Of a stretch of DNA of 64,000 nucleotides, positions 20,821 to 28,863 are shown one piece after another; the first letter of the stretch is position 1; each line of letters begins with the position of its first letter. The translations under genes were made by a program, and so were the position numbers. Source of the DNA: Arenimonas oryziterrae DSM 21050 = YC6267 (lineage in GTDB: Bacteria; Pseudomonadota; Gammaproteobacteria; Xanthomonadales; Xanthomonadaceae); assembly GCF_000420545.1 (NCBI RefSeq), contig NZ_ATVD01000001.1, forward strand, positions 434,001 through 498,000, written 5' to 3'. The notes below the pieces were generated by a model, which was not told where the DNA came from, searched no databases, and worked only from the letters and a program-made list of their open reading frames with translations.

Positions 20821-21513
20821 ATGCCCCTCCTGACCCCCGCCTGCCCGCCGGGCACCACCTGGCATCTGAGCTTCCAGGGCCGGCGTCGGCATGCCTGCCT
20901 GACGACGCCGGGGGACTTCCGGCAATACCTGCTGCGCCTGCGGGCCGTGGCCTTGCGCCGGGCCTGTGCTGTGCATGCTTACGCGTTGATGCCCGACCGG
21001 GTGCAGCTGCTCGTGACCGCCCTGCTCGCCGACAGCCTGCGTGGCCTGGTGCACGATCAGATCCGGCATGGCGCCGGCAAATACGGCAGCCCCTGGCTCA
21101 GCCGGCACGACTGCCGTGCCATCGACGGCGAGCATCACTTGCTTGCCGCCATGCGGCAGGTGGAAACCGCGCCGGTGCGTGCCGGCCTCGCGGCCTGCGC
21201 CTGCGTCTACCCCTGGAGTAGTCACCGCGCCAATGCCGAGGGCCAGCGCGATGCCCTGCTCAGCCCGCACCGGGTTTATCTGGCCCTGGGGCGGACGACG
21301 AATGAGCGCCGCGCGGCCTATCGCGGGCTTTGCCGCGAAAGCGACGATGCCGCTCTCGCGGCGAGGCTCGCCCAGGCCGGTAGCGAGCACGAGGCGATCG
21401 GATCGGCGCCTTTTCTCCCCGATGCGTGCGAGGACAGCACACCCGTCGTGTTCGAACCGGCGCCGTGGCCAGCTCTTCCCGCCGCAGCTCGGGGCGCTAT
21501 GATCGACGCATGA
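20821..21513 (+). CDS. RAYT/IS200-like (Y1_Tnp) protein with lost catalytic motif
   Basis: REP-associated tyrosine transposases nick single-stranded REP hairpins using an HUH motif and a tyrosine. The family backbone is recognisable here: WHLSFQGR near the N-terminus, AYALMPD near 53-59, and YPWSSHRAN...LLSPHRVYLALG near 130-160. At the HUH site the sequence is R60-V61-Q62, so both metal-binding histidines are replaced. The helix that should hold the catalytic tyrosine (LVHDQIRHGAGKYG) does not keep the usual YxxYxNxxY pattern. The ATG at 20821 has GGAG upstream. The stop overlaps the next gene as ATGA. Probably not a working transposase. Confidence 0.8.
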   Translation: MPLLTPACPPGTTWHLSFQGRRRHACLTTPGDFRQYLLRLRAVALRRACAVHAYALMPDRVQLLVTALLADSLRGLVHDQIRHGAGKYGSPWLSRHDCRAIDGEHHLLAAMRQVETAPVRAGLAACACVYPWSSHRANAEGQRDALLSPHRVYLALGRTTNERRAAYRGLCRESDDAALAARLAQAGSEHEAIGSAPFLPDACEDSTPVVFEPAPWPALPAAARGAMIDA

Positions 21514-22271
21514 CCCGCCTCGCCCTGCTGCTGTTCGTGCTCGCCCTGCCCGCGCTGGCGCAGGAAACGGCCACTGCACCGATGCCGACCCCGGCCGTCG
21601 CGCCTGCGACGCCGGTCGCGGCCCTGCCCGCGAGCCGCCCGATTATCGGTGTGCTCAAGTTCCAGGACGAGACCGGCGCGATGTTCATGCAAGGCGGCGC
21701 CGGCCGCGCGCTGACCACAATGCTGACCAATGAACTGTCCTCGCGGTCGGCCTTCAACATCGTCGAACGCCAGAAGCTGCGCGCGGTCCTCGAAGAACAG
21801 AACCTGTCCGCGTCCGGCCGCGTCTCGGCCGAAACCAGCATCCAGATCGGCAAGCTCACCGGCGCGCAGTACCTGATCACCGGCACGGTCACCGCATTCG
21901 AGGAACAGACCGAGACCAAGGTCAAACGCGGCTTCCTCGGCGTCGGCGCCGGCATCGAGCAGGTTTCGCATGGCGGCTATCTCGCCGTGGACCTGCGCGT
22001 GATCGACACCACGACCGGCGAAATCCGCTACGCCCGCACGATCGAAGGCCGCACGGCGCCCAGCGAGGCCAAGGACATGAGCTCGGGCGCCTTCAACATC
22101 AGCTCCATCGACGACGGCCCCGGCTCGCGCGCCCTACGCGCCGCCGTCATCGAAATCATCGACTACCTCGAATGCGCCATGACCAAGCGCGACGTCTGCC
22201 TGGCCGATTTCGACGCGAAGGAAAAAGCGCGACTCCAGCGGACGCGGGAGTCGGTGCAGATTCGGCGGTAG
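21510..22271 (+). CDS. CsgG-family secreted protein
   Basis: The 253-residue protein has a signal peptide (MTRLALLLFVLALPALA) and a Pro/Ala-rich linker. A CsgG-like domain follows: IIGVLKFQDETGAM, LTTMLTNELSSRSAFNIVER, ASGRVSAETSIQIGKLTGAQ and YLITGTVTAFEEQ. True CsgG is an outer-membrane lipoprotein pore for curli; this one has no lipobox and no curli genes nearby. A role in the periplasm or outer membrane is all I infer. It overlaps the degenerate RAYT gene by 4 bases and is probably translated with it. Confidence 0.8.
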   Translation: MTRLALLLFVLALPALAQETATAPMPTPAVAPATPVAALPASRPIIGVLKFQDETGAMFMQGGAGRALTTMLTNELSSRSAFNIVERQKLRAVLEEQNLSASGRVSAETSIQIGKLTGAQYLITGTVTAFEEQTETKVKRGFLGVGAGIEQVSHGGYLAVDLRVIDTTTGEIRYARTIEGRTAPSEAKDMSSGAFNISSIDDGPGSRALRAAVIEIIDYLECAMTKRDVCLADFDAKEKARLQRTRESVQIRR

Positions 22272-22306
22272 ATGTTCGCGTCCTACCTTTTGGCAATAGC
22301 CTAGAA

Positions 22307-22576
22307 ATGAACCCGAAATTTCTTAGAAACGGCCTCGCCGCATCGTGCTTCGGCTTTTTTGCCGTGGCCTCCTGGTTCGCCATGGCCGCCTATGCCTCTC
22401 ACTTTCCCGAGAGGGGCCGTAGCGCCATGTGGCTTCCCGCCACGCTGGGACTTGCCGCCTTCATGCACTTGGGCATCGCCGCAGCAAACCACGTTGGGCA
22501 TCGCACTCCCGCATGGCTTGGCTACATCCCAATAGGCTTCGTTGCTGCGTTGCTGGCTTACCGGAACCTGGGATAG
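22307..22576 (+). CDS. Small membrane protein of unknown function
   Basis: The 89-residue protein starts at ATG 22307 (MNPKFLRNGLAASC). Three hydrophobic segments are visible (about 8-30, 43-60 and 68-84) with a short basic N-terminus. I do not recognise a family. The DNA here is less GC-rich and less codon-biased than its neighbours, which suggests acquired DNA. No strong ribosome site is visible. Confidence 0.55.
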   Translation: MNPKFLRNGLAASCFGFFAVASWFAMAAYASHFPERGRSAMWLPATLGLAAFMHLGIAAANHVGHRTPAWLGYIPIGFVAALLAYRNLG

Positions 22577-22748
22577 TAGCGAGTCAGGCGAAATTGTCGG
22601 CCTGGAAGAGGTTGGCATTGGGCCAGTTCCCGCAGCTCTTCCAACGATTGAACCAGTTGGAAGTCGCTACTCATAGGCTCAATACAGCGAACGGCAGATC
22701 GCTCGCTGAGCTACACAAAGATGACAAAATTCAGGAGTTTGGACCGAA

Positions 22749-23141
22749 ATGAAAATGCCTACCAAAATCCTGTTCTTCCTCACGCTGGCACTTGCGCCGG
22801 CTTGCGCGACGGCCTGTCGACAGCTTCAGCCGGACGTGCGGTTCGAGCTTGCACAGACGGTTGTCGTCGGTTGGGTATCCAGTGCAACCATGCAAGACCT
22901 GGAGTCCTTGCCGCCCGGAAGCGATGACTTCGCCGCGTTCGACAAGGTGATCGACGGCAATCGCGATCTCCGCATTGTTGTTACCGAGACGCGCAAAGGC
23001 CACGCCACAAACAGGTTGAGCATCAAAGTAGGTTTGTGCACCGGCAGCTTCATCAATGCAGGGCAAAGAGTCATCGCCTACCAGTCCACCGACGGAAGCT
23101 GGTCGGTTTCCGACCTTCCCATGGACAGCGCCGAAAAATGA
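22749..23141 (+). CDS. Secreted protein with TIMP/netrin-like pattern
   Basis: The 130-residue protein has a signal peptide ending near TACATAC and then a domain beginning CRQLQPDVRFELAQTVVVGWV. VVTETRKGHATNRLSIKVG, a later cysteine and NAGQRVIAYQS follow. This order (early Cys, 'VVGxV' strand, 'V.E..KG', late Cys, 'GQ.VIAY') resembles bacterial OB-fold domains related to TIMP/netrin. The assignment is by pattern only. The surrounding DNA has lower GC than average. Tandem ATGs occur at 22749 and 22755. Confidence 0.55.
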   Translation: MKMPTKILFFLTLALAPACATACRQLQPDVRFELAQTVVVGWVSSATMQDLESLPPGSDDFAAFDKVIDGNRDLRIVVTETRKGHATNRLSIKVGLCTGSFINAGQRVIAYQSTDGSWSVSDLPMDSAEK

Positions 23142-23210
23142 GGTTTCCGACACGGGAGTCCGTTTCAGTCCGGACCTGAAATCCACACTGCGCCAAGGCC
23201 ATTGAACTGA

Positions 23211-23567
23211 ATTCGCGGAACCCAGCAGTTCGCCGAAGCGCGTCAGGTGCAAGCGCTGTCGCCGCTGGAAAAGGTCAGCGTCCACTACAACTGGACCGAA
23301 GCCAAAGGCGTCGCCTGCGTGCGCTACGACGGCATCTACTTCGACAAGTCCGCGCCCACCGCGCAATCGTTCCGCACGTTCCGGGGCGAAACCTGTCGCC
23401 ATCCGCAGGCCGCCGGAACACTGGTCCAGGTGGAACTGTCGGAGCACACCGCCAGCCGCGAAGCCGCCTACCAGGTCGATCTGATGGAGCTGACGGACGA
23501 GGTCTTCGACGGCATTCGTTTCACTGAGCCGCCGGCAACCACGACGGCTAGTCCGACTCGCGGTTGA
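23211..23567 (+). pseudogene. 3' fragment of a broken gene
   Basis: An open frame begins directly after a stop at 23208-23210 and reads IRGTQQFAEARQVQALSPLE, then continues to TGA at 23567. It encodes a soluble-looking, well-biased segment (VSVHYNWTEAKG...CVRYDGIYFDK...FRGETCRHP) with two cysteines. It has no signal peptide and no usable start with a ribosome site; the first GTG is at 23247. It looks like the C-terminal 100 or so residues of a longer secreted protein whose 5' part was lost. It overlaps the end of the opposing gene by 20 bases. Confidence 0.5.
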
Positions 23568-24429
23568 TCTCTTCCTGCATGTTGTATTTCGAGTAGCCGG
23601 CGGGAATCGCGAAGCGCGCTTCGTCGACCGCCTGCGTATCGAGCTCCAGCGTCACGCGGCCGCGCACGCTCCCGTCGGGGGCGTAGCAGACCTGGGACAG
23701 CGGAAGGCTGTCCTTGGCGCGCGGACGCGCGGTGGTCTGCGTGGCGCTCGGGGCGAAGCGCTTGCTCATGCCCTCGAAACTCTGGCCATAGCGCTGCATC
23801 GTGATGATGCCGCGACTGAAACCGCGTTGATCGGCCGCCGGAATCGGCAAGGCCGCGGGCGTCGCATAACAGTCTTCCTGCACGCGCACGCCGTTCTCCC
23901 ACCGCTCGACGACCTCGCAGCTCACGCCGGCGACCGTTTCCCGGCGATCGGTGTCGCGGATTTCGATCTTCGGCTGCGCCATGCCGGCCGTACGCATCAG
24001 CTCTTCCATGTTCGGCATGCTGGCGCAGTCGAGGCCGCTCTTGCGCATCTGGGCGCACTGCGCCTTGAGCTGCTCCTGGATCTTGCCGAGCTGGTTGTCC
24101 ATGTAGATGCCGGTGCTGTTGGCGACATCGCCGGTGTAGTCGAGCGCATCCTCGTCGACTTCGATCTGATGGAAACGCTTCTTGTCGTGCATCAGATAGG
24201 TGATGAGTTCTTCGCTGCCGTCGAAAAGGGTCGTGACATCCATGTCGGCGGTTTTGGTGTCCATGCGCAGCTGGCTGCCGGAGACCTGCACCTGCTGCAT
24301 CATCGCTTCGCATTGGCCTTCGACGCGGAAGTGCAGGCTGGCATCGGCGAGCGCGGCATTCGTGCCGAGCAAGGTGGCGGCGATCAGCCAGCGGTTCACG
24401 ACCGGACGCTTCAAGACTGCACGTTTCAT
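23548..24429 (-). CDS. Periplasmic protein of unknown function (DUF4412-like)
   Basis: The 293-residue protein begins at ATG 24429, behind GAGGGG, with a long basic N-terminus and signal peptide ending TNAALADA. The mature part has repeated beta-type segments such as SGSQLRMDTKTADM, DGSEELITYLMHDKKRFHQIEVD and VAGVSCEVVERWENG. That combination (a mature domain describing a 'metal/lipid-binding' style beta-sheet with cysteines) is reminiscent of DUF4412. The family call is tentative. It ends convergently with the gene fragment at 23567. Confidence 0.65.
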   Translation of the reverse strand: MKRAVLKRPVVNRWLIAATLLGTNAALADASLHFRVEGQCEAMMQQVQVSGSQLRMDTKTADMDVTTLFDGSEELITYLMHDKKRFHQIEVDEDALDYTGDVANSTGIYMDNQLGKIQEQLKAQCAQMRKSGLDCASMPNMEELMRTAGMAQPKIEIRDTDRRETVAGVSCEVVERWENGVRVQEDCYATPAALPIPAADQRGFSRGIITMQRYGQSFEGMSKRFAPSATQTTARPRAKDSLPLSQVCYAPDGSVRGRVTLELDTQAVDEARFAIPAGYSKYNMQEEINRESD

Positions 24430-24566
24430 GGCGGGCCCCTCGGACGATTGGCCGCAGTCTACGCCGGCGCGGCGGGTGGTTGGCCAACGTCCGGCACATG
24501 GTGGCCGCGGGCGGCGACAGCGACACTGCGTCGCCCGCCCCGCCCCTCGCCGCACCGGACCCGATC

Positions 24567-25487
24567 ATGCCCCTCGCCATCCGCACCCGTCGATTGACGC
24601 GCCAGTTTCCTGGCGGCTTCGGCGTCCGCGATCTCGACCTGAACGTGCCGGCCGGCAGCATCTACGGCTTCCTCGGACCGAACGGTGCCGGCAAGACCAC
24701 GACGATCCGCCTGCTGCTCGACCTGCTGCGCCCCGACAGCGGCGAGATCGCCTTGTTCGACCAGCCGCTGGACCGCAAGACGCGCACGACCCTGGGCCTG
24801 GTCGGCGCGCTCGTGGAATCGCCGTCGCTGTATCTGCATCTGAGCGGCCGCGAGAACCTCGACATCACGCGTCGCCTGCTCGACGTGCCGAAGGCACGCA
24901 TCGAACAGACGCTCGAACGCGTCGGCCTGCGCGAGGCGGCCGATCGCCGCGTGCGCGACTACTCCCTGGGCATGCGCCAGCGCCTCGCGATCGCGCTGGC
25001 CCTGCTCGGACAGCCAAAGCTGCTGATCCTCGACGAGCCGAGCAATGGCCTTGATCCGGCCGGCATTCTCGACATGCGCCAGATGCTGCGGCGCCTGGTC
25101 GATGAAGACGGACTCACCGTGTTTGTGTCCAGCCATCTGCTCAGCGAAATCGAACTCATCGCCAGCCACGTCGGCGTGCTGCATGGCGGACGACTGCGTT
25201 TCGAAGGGCGCCTCGAAGACCTGCGCAGCCGCGTGAAACCGCGCCTGATCCTGCGCTGCGACTCGCCGCTGCGCGCCCTTGAATTCCTGCTCGCGCACGG
25301 CGAAGACGCCAGCCTGACCGACCCGCAGACACTACAGGTCCAGTTGACCGTGCGCACCGGCGGCGAGATCAACCATCTGCTCGTGACCCACGGCATCACC
25401 GTGACCCATCTCGCGCGCGAGACGGTGTCGCTGGAATCGCTGTTCTTCGATCTCACCCTCGACAGCGCCCTGGAGCACGCCGCATGA
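24567..25487 (+). CDS. ABC transporter ATP-binding protein
   Basis: This is the ATPase of an ABC-2 type exporter. The 306-residue protein has Walker A GPNGAGKT at 37-44, a signature YSLGMRQR at 132-139, and Walker B LLILDEP at 152-158 followed by SNGLDP. The SLGM signature and C-terminal beta extension resemble bacitracin/lantibiotic-type exporters. I chose ATG 24567, because the first 29 residues of the open frame are not conserved. It overlaps the permease by ATGA. Confidence 0.9.
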   Translation: MPLAIRTRRLTRQFPGGFGVRDLDLNVPAGSIYGFLGPNGAGKTTTIRLLLDLLRPDSGEIALFDQPLDRKTRTTLGLVGALVESPSLYLHLSGRENLDITRRLLDVPKARIEQTLERVGLREAADRRVRDYSLGMRQRLAIALALLGQPKLLILDEPSNGLDPAGILDMRQMLRRLVDEDGLTVFVSSHLLSEIELIASHVGVLHGGRLRFEGRLEDLRSRVKPRLILRCDSPLRALEFLLAHGEDASLTDPQTLQVQLTVRTGGEINHLLVTHGITVTHLARETVSLESLFFDLTLDSALEHAA

Positions 25488-26245
25488 GCCCGCTGATGCG
25501 CGCCCTGTCCGCGGAGAGCGTCAAGCTGCGCGGCACGCTGGCGCTGTGGATGTGCCTGATCGCGCCGACCGTCGTCGTCGCGCTGTACGTGCTGCAGATG
25601 AGTTTCAGCAAGATGGGCGATCACGCCCTCGGCGATCCGGCCGCCGCCTGGCGCCTGTTCGCACAATCGTGCCTGGCGCTGTGGGCGATCCTGATGCTGC
25701 CGCTGTTCGTCACGCTGGAAGCGGCGCTGCTGGCCGCGCTCGAACACAACGAACGCCTGTGGAAGCACCTGCTCGCCCTGCCGGTGCCGCGTCGCGTGCA
25801 CTACCTGGCCAAACTCGTCGCGCTCGCGGCGATGGTGCTGCTGGCCACGGGCGTGCTGGCCGTGCTGATCCCGATCGGCGGCGGCGTGCTGATGCTGGTC
25901 AAACCCGCGATGGGTCTGGCCGGCGCACCGCCCTGGGAATTCATCGCCACGCGCGGCGCCGGACTGTTCGTCGCCGCCCTGCTGATCGTCGCACTGCATA
26001 CCTGGATCTCGATCCGCTGGCGCAGTTTCACCGTCGCGGTCGCGACGGGCATGACGGCGACGGTCATGGGTTTCCTGATCGGACAGTCGGAACGCTTTGG
26101 CCACTGGTTTCCGTGGACGATGCCGATCCAGATTCTCGCCGGCGAAGGCAAGTACGTCGCTTTCGTGCTCGTCGCGGGACTCGCCGGCGGCGCCTTGGTG
26201 ACCGTGTTCGGCCTGTGGGACTACCTGCGCCGCGAATTCGCCTGA
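25484..26245 (+). CDS. ABC-2 type permease
   Basis: The 253-residue inner-membrane protein has six hydrophobic segments and begins MSPLMRALSAESVKLRGTLA, the typical cytoplasmic coupling start of this family. HNERLWKHLLALPVPRR lies between the second and third helices. It is translationally coupled to the ATPase. The substrate cannot be predicted from the sequence. It ends convergently with the lipoprotein gene at 26265. Confidence 0.88.
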   Translation: MSPLMRALSAESVKLRGTLALWMCLIAPTVVVALYVLQMSFSKMGDHALGDPAAAWRLFAQSCLALWAILMLPLFVTLEAALLAALEHNERLWKHLLALPVPRRVHYLAKLVALAAMVLLATGVLAVLIPIGGGVLMLVKPAMGLAGAPPWEFIATRGAGLFVAALLIVALHTWISIRWRSFTVAVATGMTATVMGFLIGQSERFGHWFPWTMPIQILAGEGKYVAFVLVAGLAGGALVTVFGLWDYLRREFA

Positions 26246-26264
26246 CGCGAACTGCGAGCGGGCT

Positions 26265-26708
26265 TCAGGGACAGGGCGTTGCCTTGACCTGCACCTGGCC
26301 CACGGCTTCCTGCAGATCCATGTCGATCGCACTCAGGATGGTGCCGTCGTATACCCAGGGACCGGTCTGCGCGGCCCCTTTCGGACCACCACCCATCCAT
26401 AGTTTTGCTTCACTGCCCGGCGTCTCGACGAAGATGCCGATTTCGCGCGCCTTGGTACCGCTGAAATCCCACGCGACTTTCGCAGTGATCGCGCCTTTGT
26501 CCGCATCGCAACGGCGGAACGTCGCCGGCGTGACCGAAAAATGCGGATCGACGACGAGCTTGGGCGGCGGCAGCGGTGTCGCAACGGGAACCGGCGCAGG
26601 GATAACCGCAGCCGGCAGACTCGGCGCGGCGGCGGGCGCCGTCTCGCGCTGGCACGCGGCAAGCAACACGACGATGGAAAGCACTGCCAATCCTGCGGTC
26701 TTGTTCAT
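26265..26708 (-). CDS. Lipoprotein of unknown function
   Basis: The 147-residue protein has a lipoprotein signal with lipobox LLAAC (cysteine 19) and a Pro/Ala-rich linker (about 23-50). A compact domain with two cysteines follows: TFRRCDADKGAITAKVAWDF and IGIFVETPGSEAKLWMGGG. The domain reads like a small immunoglobulin-type beta fold, which is inference. It ends convergently with the ABC permease, 19 bases apart. Confidence 0.75.
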   Translation of the reverse strand: MNKTAGLAVLSIVVLLAACQRETAPAAAPSLPAAVIPAPVPVATPLPPPKLVVDPHFSVTPATFRRCDADKGAITAKVAWDFSGTKAREIGIFVETPGSEAKLWMGGGPKGAAQTGPWVYDGTILSAIDMDLQEAVGQVQVKATPCP

Positions 26709-26778
26709 GCCTTGCCCCGATACCTTGAATGATCCTGCGCGCGCAGGGACGGCACGAGTCTAGCGCAGTCGCCGTCGC

Positions 26779-26991
26779 TCATTCCTGCCAGGCGAACACG
26801 TCCTCGACACCGGTGCCGAAAGCGCGCGCGATGCGGAACGCCAGCTCCAGCGAGGGCGCATATTTGCCGGCTTCCAGGGCGATGATGGTCTGTCGCGTCA
26901 CCTGGCAACGGCGCGCGAGTTCTTCCTGCGTCATCTCGCCACGCTCGAAACGCAGGCGGCGGATCTGGTTGCTGACCGGGACCGTGCTCAC
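26779..26991 (-). CDS. XRE-family transcriptional regulator
   Basis: The 70-residue protein is almost only a helix-turn-helix: [40 protein letters not shown] and [20 protein letters not shown]. This is the small Cro/C1 type that often pairs with a DUF2178-like membrane protein. The GTG start at 26991 overlaps the stop of that membrane gene (GTGA). It probably represses its own operon through the inverted repeat at 27627-27648. Confidence 0.9.
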   Translation of the reverse strand: MSTVPVSNQIRRLRFERGEMTQEELARRCQVTRQTIIALEAGKYAPSLELAFRIARAFGTGVEDVFAWQE

Positions 26992-27605
26992 GCGCGGTCG
27001 CGCCGGTATTGCCAGACCGCGGAGAAATGTTCGGCCAGAATGGAGGCGATCAACAGTCCGATCAGCCAGTGCGCGATGTTCAGCGGCGTCGCATACGACG
27101 CGAACACCGAGCCGCCGAACCCGAGATTCAACACCAGGCCAATCAGCGCGACGACCAGCACGATATGCGCATGCGCGGCGGCACGCGCGGCGATCTGCCG
27201 ATCGCGCTCGTCCTCGACCGCTTCCTGGCCGGCGCGCGCCCGCAAGGCCGCCATGAGCACATAACTCAACACCAGCATCAGCACGATGTTGCGTCCGAGC
27301 GAGCGCACGCCCGGCTGTTTCAGATCGGTCACCTGCCAGCCCATCTGCTGCATCTTCAGCACGAAGAACACCGCGACCACGCCGGTGAACGCCAACGACA
27401 GCGTCGCGAGCTGCTCGCCGAGCGACCACGACAGCCCGGCCAGGGGCGCGGATTTGGACCACAGATAGAACGTGATCCAGGCACTGCCGATCAGGATCGC
27501 ATTGCCGATCCAGCCGTAGTCTCGGTCGGGCGCGAAATACAGCAGGTACAGACCGACCAGGGCCATCAGGCTCAGGGCGATGTCGCGGACGCGGGTCAGA
27601 CTCAT
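26988..27605 (-). CDS. Multi-pass membrane protein paired with XRE regulator
   Basis: The 205-residue protein has about six membrane segments and an internal charged loop, [22 protein letters not shown]. 'DERD..I..RA' is the hallmark of DUF2178-like proteins. Two hydrophobic pairs precede that loop and one follows it. Function is unknown. GGAGG lies 8 bases before the ATG at 27605. It is the first gene of a two-gene operon with the XRE regulator. Confidence 0.8.
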   Translation of the reverse strand: MSLTRVRDIALSLMALVGLYLLYFAPDRDYGWIGNAILIGSAWITFYLWSKSAPLAGLSWSLGEQLATLSLAFTGVVAVFFVLKMQQMGWQVTDLKQPGVRSLGRNIVLMLVLSYVLMAALRARAGQEAVEDERDRQIAARAAAHAHIVLVVALIGLVLNLGFGGSVFASYATPLNIAHWLIGLLIASILAEHFSAVWQYRRDRA

Positions 27606-27626
27606 GGCGTAACCTCCACAGAACTA

Positions 27627-27660
27627 AATGTAATCTATGTATTACATTATGTGCTGTCAA
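27627..27660 (-). promoter_or_regulatory. Promoter with overlapping operator for the membrane protein/XRE operon
   Basis: On the minus strand a perfect -35 TTGACA (27655-27660) is followed by a 17-bp spacer and a -10 TAGATT (27632-27637). An inverted repeat, AATGTAAT (27627-27634) and ATTACATT (27641-27648), covers the -10 and the adjacent spacer, the usual place for a repressor. The region is AT-rich against a GC-rich background. Confidence 0.75.
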
Positions 27661-27770
27661 GTGCACATCTATCGAGGCCGGACTGTCCTGCCCCGGCATA
27701 GGACTGCGTGCGCCTAGCCGGTAGATTGACCCGCCGGCCTCGCCTGCCAGCCCCCGATGGAGACCCCCGA

Positions 27771-28805
27771 ATGTTGCTGCGTTGCCTGCTTGCCTGCCTT
27801 ATCAGCGCCCCCGTTTTTGCGGCCCCGTCACCTGCCCCGGCCGTTCCGGTCGAACGCGAGTTTCGCGACTGGGTGGTGACCTGCGACAACCTGCGCCACT
27901 GCGTCGCCGAAGGCGCCGATGCGGACACGCCCAGCCTGGTCCTGCGCTTCGTTCGCGCCGCCGGTCCGGAGGACGACCTGTCCCTGGAAATCTTCGGCGC
28001 CGATCCCGGCCCCTTGCTGCCCCGCCTGCAACTCGACGGCAAACCGCTGCCGCTGGCGGCCGAGCGCTGGGATCACGACGACACCGATCCGCAGGCACCC
28101 TGGCTGACCACCGACGCCGACGTCGTCACCGGCGTGATCGACACGCTGCGCAACGGCCAGCGCCTGTCGGTCGGCGACACCGGCGCTTCGCTCGACGGCC
28201 TGGTCGCTGCCCTGTTGTTCGTCGACGACGTGCAGCAACGGCTCGGCCACGAAAGCGCCTGGATCCGCCGCGGCGACGCGCCGGCTGACACCGTGCCGGC
28301 CGCGCCGAAGCCGCCGAAGCGCCAGGCCCGGCCCTATGCCGGCGCCGCGCTCGACAAGAAGAGCGAGCAGTCCCTGATCGACGCGGCCGCCGTGCTCGCG
28401 CTCGCACCCGAGTCGGACTGCGACGTGGAAGCCGAAGACGAGCCCGAGCGCCACGCGTTCCGTCTCAACGACACCGACGCGCTCGTCCTGCTCGAATGCG
28501 GTCGCGGCGCCTATCAGTCGGGCTATCGCGCCTTCCGCGGCCCGATCGCGCAGCCGGACAAGCTGCGCCGGATCGGACTGCCGGGGATTCCCGGCGACGC
28601 CGCCGAAGATTGGCTGATGAATGCCGACTACGACCCGAAGACCGCGCGACTGAGCGAATTTTCCAAGGGCCGGGGCCTGGGCGATTGCGGCAGCGAACAC
28701 GAGTGGTTGTTCGACGGCCGCGACTTCGTGCTGGTCGCCGCCGCGCGGCAGACGCGTTGCCAGGGCGTGATGCTTGATTTTCCGAGTCTGTGGCGCAATG
28801 AATGA
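27771..28805 (+). CDS. DUF1176 periplasmic protein
   Basis: The 344-residue protein has a signal peptide ([17 protein letters not shown]) and the DUF1176 opening [19 protein letters not shown]. Later family features are [17 protein letters not shown] and the final [20 protein letters not shown] with paired cysteines. GGAG lies upstream of the ATG. The family is envelope-located, with no established function. It is divergent from the XRE operon. Confidence 0.85.
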   Translation: MLLRCLLACLISAPVFAAPSPAPAVPVEREFRDWVVTCDNLRHCVAEGADADTPSLVLRFVRAAGPEDDLSLEIFGADPGPLLPRLQLDGKPLPLAAERWDHDDTDPQAPWLTTDADVVTGVIDTLRNGQRLSVGDTGASLDGLVAALLFVDDVQQRLGHESAWIRRGDAPADTVPAAPKPPKRQARPYAGAALDKKSEQSLIDAAAVLALAPESDCDVEAEDEPERHAFRLNDTDALVLLECGRGAYQSGYRAFRGPIAQPDKLRRIGLPGIPGDAAEDWLMNADYDPKTARLSEFSKGRGLGDCGSEHEWLFDGRDFVLVAAARQTRCQGVMLDFPSLWRNE

Positions 28806-28863
28806 GGATCGCTGCGATCCGCGCCGGATCGCGCATTCCTGACCCAAGATCGATCGGACCGCC

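Noticed and set aside
21510-22271. Curli secretion channel CsgG
   Set aside because: There is no lipobox cysteine and no csgA, csgB, csgE or csgF nearby; only the domain family is supported.
22429-22752. Plus-strand open frame of 107 codons
   Set aside because: It overlaps the small membrane gene in another frame, lacks a ribosome site and has no recognisable composition or domain.
23142-23210. Attachment site or inverted repeat of a mobile element
   Set aside because: The AGTCCG repeats are short and there is no integrase, target duplication or tRNA gene.
26779-27605. Toxin-antitoxin system (XRE plus small partner)
   Set aside because: The partner is a six-helix membrane protein of 205 residues with a DUF2178-like loop, not a known toxin; regulator-membrane pairs of this kind are common and not addictive as far as known.
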